Shown in pieces: positions 12,230 through 22,021 of a stretch of 64,000 bases of DNA. Position numbers and translations under genes: made by a program. This DNA is from Delphinus delphis (Eukaryota > Chordata > Mammalia > Artiodactyla > Delphinidae): contig NC_082694.2 of NCBI RefSeq assembly GCF_949987515.2, positions 37,778,451 through 37,842,450 on the forward strand, read 5' to 3'. The notes below the pieces were generated by a model. It ran no database searches, had not been told where the DNA came from, and saw only the letters and a program-made list of their open reading frames with translations. Each line of letters starts with the position of its first letter. The first letter of the stretch is position 1.

Positions 12230-12765
12230 TTCCTGGCTAAAGAGCTTACAATCTACTTTTAGCCTCAGAAACAGGCAAGCAAATGAAGAATTGTAGAGGG
12301 TACGGCAAGTGTTGCAATAGCTGGAAGCACAGGGAGAACACAGGAGAGGAATACCTAACCCAGCATGCGTTCTGACCAGGGGAGGCTTTGACAGGACGTG
12401 ATAGCTGGGCTGTCTTGAAGGTAAATAATGCAGAAAGGAGGGAAAAGGGGAAAGGGTAGTGGAGGTGAGATGGGGGAGGGGTTCTAGATGAGAGAGCAGC
12501 ATGTGCAAAGAGGAGAAAGTGTTGCTTGTTTAGTAGTGTCATATGGTTAGAACATGAACTGTTTGTGAGGGGATGGCAGGAGATTTAGCTAAAAAAGTAG
12601 GGAGGACTAAAGCCATAAAGGACATGAAGGTGTCAAGCTAAGGAGGGTGAACATCAGTCCTTAAGGTTATAGGGAGCCATTAAGGGAAATAAACAGAGAA
12701 ATAACATGATCAGATAAGCAATTTGGAAAGAATCTATTAGTAGCAGCATGGTGTCAAAGTATAAT
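12230..12765 (-). mobile_element. antisense L2 LINE fragment
   Basis: The antisense L2 order is visible: 'aacacaggagaggaatac', 'gtgcaaagaggag', 'aaagccataaaggacatgaag', 'agggagccattaagggaaat', then 'aacatgatcagataagcaatttggaaag', the reverse of the L2 'ctgatcatgtcac' region. The two minus-strand open frames here are part of the LINE. Confidence 0.65.
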
Positions 12766-12769
12766 TTTC

Positions 12770-13310
12770 AAAAAGTTTTAAAAATGAGCCTCATGTTAAT
12801 ATAGAATGGACACTGGTCAAGAATTTTATTTAACTCATTAAATAATGAGGGAACCAGTAATTTAGGTAAGCTGGTTCCAAGACACTTGAAGAATGGGGGT
12901 TTACATAGGCTCTCAGGAGAGGAATCAAAATGAGTTTCTTATTCTTTTAAGTTAGAGACAGTTCTGGTTAGTGTTAGATCAATAGAATCTTGGGATTATC
13001 TCTTTTAGGGACAAAACTGTTTGCATCTCTACCAGGCAAAAATCTACAAGTTAACATGTAACTGCCTAGGGTGTGAGTCCTTACCTTACAAATTCCAATA
13101 ATAATAATAATTTAAAAAAACAACTCCAATGGTGGTACATTCCATAATGAAATAATTACTGGGTAGACCTGTTAAATAACACATCACATTGAAAGGATCT
13201 ACTGCACAGCCTTGGCCTTTATTTCCAAGCACTGTATGCTTTTTCTTAACAGTGGAAGGAAGAGGGGATAAGATGGAAGCTTGAAAAAAAAACAAGTTAA
13301 AAGCCAGTGT
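12770..13310. other. unannotated insert between L2 blocks
   Basis: Does not continue the L2. No gene or familiar repeat seen; (AAT)n-like tract at 13097-13110. Confidence 0.4.
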
Positions 13311-13314
13311 AATA

Positions 13315-15570
13315 ATTTTAGGAAAGGTTGGAAGATGACAAGTATAAACTAAGGCAATAGCAGTGGGATGGACAGCTAGAGAAAGGGTTTGAGCAACTTT
13401 AAGAGAATAGTGGGAATATGACTTGGCTGTTAATGCAATGTGGATACTAAGGGAAAGAAAATATCCATGGACAATTCTCAGGTATTTTGGCTTGTGTGAT
13501 TGAACAAAAGTATTATTCTTCCAGGTAGGAGTAGAGAAGGGGGAGTAGTTGGGGAGTATCGTGTAAAGGCAGGGGAGAAAGGCTGAGTTCTGTCTAGAGA
13601 GTGTTGATATGAAGGGATAATCTGCCTATGAAGGGAATCGCCAGCATGTGAGCCTGCTCTCAGAAGACCAAGCTGGAGATACAGACAGAAGAGTTATTTG
13701 CACGCAGGTAGCAGAGTGCACATGCACATTTCACTTATGCAAATCCAAATATACACCTCTGGCAAAGCAAAGGAAGAAAAAAGGGATAGAGAAAATCAAT
13801 AGTTACAATGATTTTTCCCACCATTCCTCTCATACAGCTTACGTCCCAAAATTGCCTCGTCCCAAGACGAGAGGCAATACTCTTAGCAAGTTTCCATTTC
13901 CCCAGTCTAAACATTCCCTCCTGCTGAGTGTTGGTCTTATATTTAAAGATACTGTGCCTATTTTTTTTAAAAATAGTTTTGGTCCTAAACCCAAGTCAAA
14001 TACATATAACCTGGTGCTCAGGTGAAATTCAATAATCTCTTCCAACACTGAAGGAAAAACCATGGAGGCTTATGGAATGTTGTTTTCTACTGTGTTCATA
14101 GACTATTAAAAGGATCTCTAAGGCTAAGTTATATTATACCTTATCCTTGACTTTAGAACATTCCCTCTTCATCTCCACCCCCAAAACTCCATGTCTCAAA
14201 ATGTGACCCCATTATAGGTAAAGTCGAATGTTTCAACTATGTCACTGAAGCAAATTTGAAAAAAGAGGATAGAGTCTAGGATGTAACCCCAGTGAACACT
14301 GACCGCTAAGTAGGGCTCAGACAACCAAAGATCTTGAAGGAAACTGAGAGCTGGCTAGCGAGGCAAGAGGAAGGAAAAATCAGAAGAGGATGGAAGTTAA
14401 AGAAATTTCAAGAAAGGGATGGTCTGTAACTTCAAATAACCACTGGGTAAGATAAAGGTAGGAAAATGTCCATTAGATTTGGTAATAAGAAACTGTTGGC
14501 CTTAGCACCAAATCTTACAGAGAGGTAGAGAGGGGGCAGAAGCAGTTAAGGAGTGAGATGATAAGGAAGAAGAAACAGCAAGTGTAACTTACAGCTTTTT
14601 TTTTCCAGGAAGAGTAACTATAAAGGGAAGGAGACAATTTGAAGAGAGTCACTACGTATAATTGCTCAGGTTGTGTAATGGTCAGTCCCAGAAAACCTGG
14701 TCACCATGTTGATTCTGTGAATGCTCCCTGCTGGGCACATGCAGTTCACAATAGGATGTGGTAGCCTGTTTTGAGGGGGACACTGGATTGAGGAAGAGCT
14801 GTTTGTTTGTTTAGTATTAAAAAATTAACTTTATATATTTATATATATATATTGGGAAGAATTTATATATTGGGAGGAAAGAGGTATCAGAGAGGAGGAA
14901 GTGGTGGTGTGTGTGTGCAAATGTGTGTGTGACACAGAGAGAGAGGGAGAGAGAGAGACAGCGGGGGGACAGTTGAGAACATGTGGTTCTGAATAGGCAG
15001 GAGGGGGTTTAATCAGAACACACTGGAGTATTTAACTTTGGATAGAATGAAGAATACTACTTACAGTGAAATGGAGGAAAGAGTGAGAGAAGATAATTTG
15101 ATGGTGGTACAAGTTGGGGATCTATCAGGAAGTTGAGGGTGTGTGTGTGTGTGTGTGTCAGTGTGTGTGTGTGTGTGTGTAGGAGAAAAATGCCTTGACT
15201 GAGAGTAAGGGCATGGGGAAAGGGAATTACTTTTAGCCAAATGATGGGGAAGAGAGCTTGAAGTTTGGACTAGCCACTGAAGACAAGGAAACGAGGGATA
15301 ACTCAGCACCCAAAACGATTACTGTGGTATTGAGGGTCCAGCTGATAGAAGAGACCACAATTTTATAGTGGAAACAACCCTTGGCAAAGCTTGAAAACAA
15401 ATGCTGAACTAGTAACAAGGAGTAAATGATGGAAAGATTCCATTTAAGCCTTTTTACTTTGCATTTTAAAAAAAGAGAGAGGTGAATAGGGTTTGTAATC
15501 TACTGAAGAGGCAAAAGAGTATAGGAAAAACATTATAGTCATTCACTGAGTATATCCATATGCAGACTAT
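13315..15570 (-). mobile_element. antisense L2 LINE, interrupted and simple-repeat rich
   Basis: Continues the antisense L2: 'aggcaatagcagtgggatggacag', 'ggagatacagacagaagagt', then from about 14265 'gaggatagagtctaggatg ... aacactgac', 'gaaactgagagctggctag' and 'ccattagatttggtaataag'. Approximately 13720-14225 does not match and may be a later insertion. (TG)n and (GA)n tracts lie at 14908-14960 and 15139-15181. Open frames are not credible genes. Confidence 0.55.
15139..15181. repeat. (GT)n microsatellite
   Basis: Two GT runs separated by one CA interruption; minus-strand open frames read it as a HT-repeat. Confidence 0.95.
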
Positions 15571-15579
15571 TAAACAGTC

Positions 15580-16255
15580 AACTATAAAACTAAAAGAGAT
15601 GATGTTACATAGACATCAAGTACACAGGACCACCCCTAGGGTGTGAGGGGCCATAATCAAATATATTTTTGCTCAGTTCCCTGACTATAAATACAATTTG
15701 CTTTAAAAATTGCATGACAAAATTTATGGGCCAATCTGAGAAACAGTGGTTTATCAGTGAAGATTTAAAATAGCTGATAGAAAAGATATAAAGAATTTGT
15801 TTATTGTCCAATCAGTACAGATGAATATTCTTCTTAGAGTCCAGGTACCATCTCTTCCTGTTCTTTAGTGTCAAATGAGTTGTTCTGGGCTAATTTCATA
15901 TGTCCCACAGCTGGAAAAAGGTAGCAACACCATTACTACTCACAATGCCATGGCTCTTTGGAACCTGCCTGAATTTAAACAATATAGATTTCTTACTTCC
16001 GCAGTTCCCTAATACCATTTACTGTCTTTAATACTGGTTATAGCATTACTCATGAGGCTGCACCATCTATCATGCCAATCACTCTCTCAAAGTTTGTCCT
16101 GTGCTTCCATGATGATGACCACAAACATGAGGCCAGAGTATGCAAAAAAATGTGAACAGTAATTTGTTTTCTAGTCATGTTAAACTTACTGATAGAAATT
16201 TTATAGTGAAGGCATAGAGAAACATCTTCTGATCTTCCCTTCTCTTAAACCCATT
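15580..16255. other. unannotated intergenic sequence
   Basis: No gene or named repeat recognised. Confidence 0.45.
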
Positions 16256-16274
16256 AGGACTAATCACTGCATTC

Positions 16275-16525
16275 CATATATATATACACCAATATGTATA
16301 AAATAGATAACTAATAATAAGAACCTGCTGTATAAAAAATAAATAAATAAAATAAAATCCAAAAACTCAAAAAAAAATAAAGGGAACTATATTCAATATC
16401 TTGTAATAACCTATAATGGAAAATAGTCTGGAAATAAGTGAATCACTGTGCTGTACACCTGAAACTAACATAATATTGTAAATCAACTATACTTCAATTA
16501 AAAAGTCTAATAGTTTAAAAAAAAA
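16275..16525 (+). mobile_element. L1 3' end with a very short younger L1 tail nested in it
   Basis: 'aactatattcaatatcttgtaataacctataatgg ... cctgaaactaacataatattgtaaatcaactatacttcaattaaaa' is a cetartiodactyl L1 3'UTR. It is split by about 65 bp (roughly 16319-16379) beginning 'aagaacctgctgtataaa' and ending A-rich. That matches the last bases of the younger L1 at 47397-47444, so it looks like an extremely 5'-truncated second insertion. Confidence 0.7.
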
Positions 16526-16529
16526 AGAG

Positions 16530-17386
16530 AGAGAGAAGGCACCATTGCCTTCCAAACACTTCACCAGCAGGGAGGATAAGTGAGGGACTCAGGGGCGGAG
16601 CCAGAGGATGGATCCCATTAGCTTAAGGTCAGCCCCTGATCAGGAAAGGCTTAAGACCCCCTGGGACAGCATGACTGTCATCAATCAAAAAGATTCATTA
16701 GTATTGCAGAGCAATGGCCTTTAAAAATCCCTGGAGGAGACAAGCAAGGCCACCCCTGCAGGCTGTCTGACACAAGGCCGGGAGCCTGTGGTAGAGGTGG
16801 GGTGACACTGATGAGGGAAGGAGGGTGTGCCATAGAGAACAAGACGCCCACTGCCACCCTGCCGCCCTTGGGTGCTTACACTGGGAGTGACTCCACAGTT
16901 GGAACACACGTGGGTGAGAGTCGGAGCATGGCCAATACATGCTGCTCAAGCCCAAGTCAATGCGGGGTCACCAGTACCCCAAAGCCCCGACCTTGTCCTT
17001 AGTCCTACGTGAGTGAGAATCTCCCCAAACCAGCGTGTCCACACCATCCCAGTGGCCCTGCCACCCTGCAAAAGAAATATCTTGCTGGCAATGGGAGCGA
17101 TCTGTCATCAGGTCACTCCTGAAGCCAGGCCCTGGCACCAGACCCCAGGCTCCACTTCATAGGCATGAGTCTAAAAGCTCCACTGGGCATTTGGCCAACG
17201 TGGTGGGGGAGATGGGGTGAGGTGATAAAGAGTCAGAGATTGCCCTAAAGAAGAAATGGACCCCTGAGAGAAATAAGTACCTGGGACCATATGGGTCCTG
17301 GTTAAACCGGGGTACTTTGCCCAGACAGTATTGCCAGCTGTAGTGATCCTAGTCACTGGAGGAAGACTTAAAAACTTTTCAGGAGG
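16530..17386. other. GC-richer unannotated sequence
   Basis: Moderately GC-rich compared with its surroundings. Several short open frames on both strands have no recognisable domain. I cannot assign it; it could be a decayed repeat or pseudogene. Confidence 0.35.
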
Positions 17387-17387
17387 G

Positions 17388-17599
17388 GCTTCCCTGGTGG
17401 CGCAGTGGTTGAGAGTCCACCTGCCGATGCAGGGGACACGGGTTCGTGCCCCGGTCCAGGAAGATCCCACTTGCCGCGGAGCGGCTAGGCCCGTGAGCCA
17501 TGGCCGCTGAGCCTGCGCGTCCAGAGCCTGTGCTCCATAACAGGAGAGGCCACAGCAGTGAGAGGCCCGCGTACCGCAAAAAAAAAAAAAAAAAAAAAA
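17388..17599 (+). repeat. CHR-2 type SINE
   Basis: Complete short-form CHR SINE: head GGGCTTCCCTGGTGGCGCAG, B-box GGGTTCGTGCCCC, end GCGTACCGC and an A tail of about 22. Close to consensus, hence young. Confidence 0.95.
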
Positions 17600-17655
17600 C
17601 CTTTGAGGAAAGCACTTCCCTCCACTGGGACCCATGTGGGATCAGGTCTGGGCTC

Positions 17656-17669
17656 AGGTGCAGGATGGC
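17656..17669 (+). repeat. left target-site duplication of the ORF1-only L1
   Basis: AGGTGCAGGATGGC is identical to 20089-20102. The two copies bracket the L1 segment exactly. Confidence 0.9.
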
Positions 17670-20088
17670 GGAGCTTCCGGGAAGATGGCGGAAGAGTAAG
17701 ACGCGGAGATCACCTTCCTCCCCACAGATACACCAGAAATACATCCACGCGTGGAACAACTCCTACGGAGCACCTACTGAACGCTGGCAGAAGACCTCAG
17801 ACCTCCCAAAAGGCAAGGAACCCCCCACGTACCTGGTTAGGGCAAAAGAAAAAACTAAACAGAGACAAAAGGATAGGGACGGGTCCTGCACCAGCGGGAG
17901 AGAGCTGTGAAGGAGGAAAAGTGTCCACACACTAGGAAGCCCCTTCGCGGGCGGAGACTTCCGGTGGCGGAGTGGGGGAGCTTGGGAGCCGCCGAGGAGA
18001 GCACGGCAACAGGGTGCGGAGGACAAAGCGGAGAGATTCCAGCGCAGAGGATCGGTCGACCGGCACTCACCAGCCGAGAGGCTTGTCTGCTCGCCCGCCG
18101 GGGCAGGCGGGGCTGGGAGCTGAGGCTCCGGCTTCTGTCGGAGTGCCGGGAGAGGACTGAGGATGGCTGCGTGAACACAGCCTGCAGGGCGTTAGGGCAC
18201 CGCGGCACAGACATGAGACGCTAAGGCCGCTGCTGCCGCCACCAAGAAGCCTGTGTGCGAACACAGGTCACTGTCCACACACCTTTCCGGGGAGCCTGTG
18301 CAGCCCGCCACTGCCAGGGTCCCGGGATCCAGGGACAACTCCCCCGGGAGAACGCACGGCACGCCTCAGGCTAGCAACGTCACGCCAGCCTCTGCCGCCG
18401 CAGGCCCGCCCCACACTCCGTGACCCTCCCTACCGCCCCCCCCCCCCCCCCCCCCCCCCGGCCTGAGTGAGCCAGAGGCTCCTTTAACCCCGTCCTGTCT
18501 GAGCAAAGAACAGACGCCCTCCAGCGACCTACAAGCACAGGCGGGGCCAAATCCAAAGCTGAGCCCCTGGGAGCTGTGAGAACAAAGAAGAGAAAGGGAA
18601 ATCTCTCCCAGCAGCCTCAGAAGCAGCGGATTAAAGCTCCACAATCAACTTGATGTACCTTGCATCTGTGGAATACATGAATAGACAACGAATCATCCCA
18701 AATTAAGGAGCCCTGTGGATGAAAGGCTCTTGGTGCTGCAGCCAGGAGTCAGTGCTGTGCCTCTGAGGTGGGAGAGCCAACTTCAGGACACTGGTCCACA
18801 AGAGGCCTCCCAGCTGCACATAATATCAAACAGCGAAAATCTCCCAGAGATCTCCATCTCAACGCCAGCACCCAGCTTCACTCAACGACCAGCAAGCTAC
18901 AGTGCTGGACATCCTATGCCAAACAACTAGCAAGACAGGAACACAACCCCACCCATTAGCAGAGAGGCTGCCCAAAATCATAATAAGTCTACAGACACCC
19001 CAAAACACACCACCAGACGTGGACCTGCCCACCAGAAAGACAAGATCCAGCCTCATCCACCAGAACACAGGCACTAGTACCCTCCACCAGGAAGCCTACA
19101 CAACCCACTGAACCAACCTTAGCCACTGGGGACAGACACCAAAAACAACAGGAACTACGAACCTTCAGCCTGCAAAAAGGAGACCCCAAACACAGTAGGA
19201 TAAGCAAAATGAAAAGACAGAAAAACACACAGCAGATGAAGGAGCAAGATAAAAACCCACCAGACCTAACAAATGAAGAGGAAATAGGCAGTCTACCTGA
19301 AAAAGAATTCAGAATAATGATAGTAAAGATGATCCAAAATCTTGGAAATAGAATAGACAAAATGCAAGAATCAGTTAACAAGGACCTAGAAGAACTAAAG
19401 ATGAAACAAACAATGATGAACAACACAATAAATGAAATGAAAAATACTCTAGATGGGATCAATAGCAGAATAACTGAGGCAGAAGAACAGATAAGTGACC
19501 TGGAAGATAAAATAGTGGAAATAACTACTGCAGAGCAGAATAAAGAAAAAAGAATGAAAAGAACTGAGGACAGTCTCAGAGACCTCTGGGACAACATTAA
19601 ACGCACCAACATTTGAATTATAGGGGTTCCAGAAGAAGAAGAGAAAAAGAAAGGGACTGAGAAAATATTTGAAGAGATTATAGTTGAAAACTTCCCTAAT
19701 ATGGGAAAGGAAATAGTTAATCAAGTCCATGAAGCACAGAGAGTCCCATACAGGATAAATCCAAGGAGAAACACGCCAAGACACATATTAATCAAACTGT
19801 CAAAAATTAAATACAAAGAAAACATATTAAAAGCAGCAAGGGAAAAACAACAAATAACACACAAGGGAATCCCCATAAGGTTAACAGCTGATCTTTCAGC
19901 AGAAACTCTGCAAGCCAGAAGGGAGTGGCAGGACATATTGAAAGTGTTGAAGGAGAAAAACCTGCAACCAAGATTACTCTACCCAGCAAGGATCTCATTC
20001 AGATTTGATGGAGAAATTAAAACCTTTACAGACAAGCAAAAGCTGAGAGAGTTCAGCACCACCAAACCAGCTCTACAACAACTGCTAA
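17670..20088 (+). mobile_element. L1 insertion consisting only of 5'UTR and ORF1
   Basis: The segment starts with the L1 promoter end (YY1-like AAGATGGCGG at 17683-17692) and a CpG-rich 5'UTR of about 1.5 kb, then ORF1 from 19209. It stops abruptly at the end of ORF1, inside CTGCTAAAG. ORF2, the 3'UTR and the poly(A) tail are absent. The same position in the other L1 of this window (about 43397) continues 'ctaaaggaacttctctaa'. Perfect 14-bp direct repeats flank the segment, so the sequence after 20088 is pre-insertion DNA. A 24-nt C run interrupts the 5'UTR, and the junction at 18710/18711 looks like a removed intron. Cannot be autonomous. Confidence 0.85.
18436..18459 (+). repeat. 24-nt poly(C) run in the L1 5'UTR
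   Basis: Uninterrupted C24 (G24 on the other strand) inside the GC-rich L1 5'UTR. It can form G-quadruplex or i-motif structures and is a likely assembly or length-variable site. Confidence 0.95.
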
Positions 20089-20132
20089 AGGTGCAGGATG
20101 GCACTGCACATCTCAGTCCTCTCAAGCACTAG
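19209..20132 (+). pseudogene. L1 ORF1 with one nonsense codon and a host-derived C-terminus
   Basis: L1 ORF1p is the RNA-binding chaperone of the L1 ribonucleoprotein (coiled coil, RRM, C-terminal domain). The frame runs 307 codons from ATG 19209 without an indel. A long charged coiled coil spans about residues 40-125 (ITEAEEQISDLEDKIVE). The RRM/CTD region follows (LTADLSAETLQARREWQDIL, LYPARISFRF). One in-frame TGA at 19614-19616 sits where the context 'caacatt-tga-attata' suggests an ancestral CGA, a CpG transition. The native end is missing: after LLK the frame reads 13 codons of flanking DNA (VQDGTAHLSPLKH) to TAG at 20130. Confidence 0.85.
20089..20102 (+). repeat. right target-site duplication of the ORF1-only L1
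   Basis: AGGTGCAGGATGGC, identical to 17656-17669. It follows the L1 directly, with no A tail between. Confidence 0.9.
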
Positions 20133-20540
20133 AGAGGGACCTACAAAATTCCAAGGAAGGTATTCCAAAGCTGGGGCCCAGGGCAGAGACCCAGAATGTC
20201 TAGCCTAAGGGAGGCACAGCATGTACCTGCTTTATGAAAAGAAACTCTTATATTTTTTAAAGTTCCGTGTGAGCCCCTCTCTGATACCACCTCTCTCCCT
20301 CCATACTCAGAGATAAACAATATCCTAAAATTTTCCTTTTTTTTCTTTACGGTTTTACCACATATATTTGTATTATTTAAAAAAAAAAGATAGTTTGGTT
20401 TTTCATTATTTGAACCTCACATAAATAGAACAAACTTGTATATATTCTTGCTTCTTCCTTGAATCCATGGATTAGGAGAAAATAAAAAAGGCCCGTGTAC
20501 CGCAAAAAAAAAAAAAGTTTACTTAGCTTTGATTAGTTGT
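20103..20540. other. pre-insertion flank, ending with a SINE tail fragment
   Basis: Continues the sequence that precedes 17656. At 20490-20516 'ggcccgtgtaccgc' followed by an A run equals the last bases of a CHR-2 SINE without any body. Otherwise nothing is recognised. Confidence 0.5.
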
Positions 20541-20544
20541 ATTA

Positions 20545-20815
20545 AGATTATGCAAAATGTTAACAACAGGGGAAGCTGGGTGAAAGATATATTGGAATTT
20601 TGGTACTGTTTTTGGAACATTTCAGTAAGTCTAAAATTATTTCAAAATAAAAAGGTTTTTTTTTTTAAGTGGAGAGGGAAGAGTTTGAATGAAAAGGAAA
20701 GGCAAATGCAGACAATCATTGAAGCTGAATGGTGGGTATGGAGGAGTTTGTTTTATGATTCTCTACTTTTTTTTGCATGATTGAAAATTACTACCAAAAA
20801 AATTTTTTTTAAGGA
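20545..20815 (+). mobile_element. two short old L1 3' ends
   Basis: 'acaacaggggaagctgggtga ... taaaattatttcaaaataaaaagg' and then 'gaagctgaatggtgggtatgg ... gattgaaaattactacc' are both typical L1M terminal 3'UTR sequences with A-rich ends, in tandem. Confidence 0.6.
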
Positions 20816-20869
20816 AAACAATCACAACAACAAAAATTTATCTGGTCTGGGTTTTCACTTTGTGGGACA

Positions 20870-21984
20870 ATTTTAAACAACTGATTTATTTTCTTTAAAT
20901 TTTTTTGGACTACTATTTTCTATTTCCTCTTGAAGAAGTTTTGGTAGGTTATATTTTTCTAGGAATTTATCCATTTCTCTAAATTTTCCAATTCATAGCC
21001 TTAAAGTTGTTAATAATCCTCCTTATTAATCATTTAATTATCTGCTTCAACTGTAGGTATCTCTTTTGTTCTAGTATTTATCTGTAAGAGGCTTTTCAAA
21101 GAAAGAATTTTGGGCCTTGTTAATTTTCTTTTATATTTTTTTCTATTTCATTGATTTCTGCTGTTACCTTTATTACTTCCACACTTTTATTTATTTTTAT
21201 TTCATTATTGTTTTTCTAACTTCTTAGTTCATTGTTAACTTTTCATGTTTCCTAATAAAAGCATTTAAGGATGTAATTTCTCACTAGATCTTACTTTATC
21301 TGCGTTGAATACATCCTGATTTATAGTACTTTTGTTGCCACACATTCTAGTATTTTCTAATTTCTATCATATTTCCTCTTCGGGCCACAGGTTATTTAGA
21401 AGAGGATATCTTAATTTTCCACATATGGGCTTTTTCTAGTTATCCTTTTGTTATTGATTTCTAACTTAATTGCATTATGGTCATAAACTGTGGTCTGTAT
21501 GATTTCAAACTTTTGAAAATTGTTGATATTTGCTTTATAACTCAGCATGTGATCAATTTTCAAAAATGTTCCATGTTGGTTGAAAAGAATGTGAATCCTG
21601 TAGTTGTGAGGTACAGTGTTATCAATGCTTATTCAATCAGAGCCAGCTTATTAATTGTGTTGTTATAATCTTCTATCTCCTTACTGATTTTGTCAGCTTG
21701 ATCTAATTATTTACAAGTTTACAGAACTCTTAAATTTTCCTGGAGAACTGAACCTTTTATCCTTATGAAATGGTTGTCTAAAAGAGTTTTCTGTCTTAAG
21801 GACTGTTTTGTCTGATACTAATATAGCAAGACCAACTTTCTTGTGGTTAGTGTCTGCATGGTATAATTTTATCACACTCCTAGTCTCAATTTTTCTGAAT
21901 CCTTATGTTTTAAACATGACAGATAAACAGAATATAGCAGAACTCTTTCAAACAGAACATATATGTAGGTATACACGCACACAT

Positions 21985-22021
<37 letters not shown>

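Noticed and set aside
12221..12542. Two overlapping 95-98 aa minus-strand open frames
   Set aside because: They lie on the sense strand of a decayed L2 LINE and have no known domain.
13648..14025. 125-codon + open frame
   Set aside because: No domain, no splice or promoter context, inside a possible insert in an antisense L2.
17500..18264. Cluster of overlapping open frames on both strands with GC-rich composition, resembling a CpG-island gene
   Set aside because: The region is a CHR-2 SINE followed by the L1 5'UTR; high CpG removes stop codons by chance.
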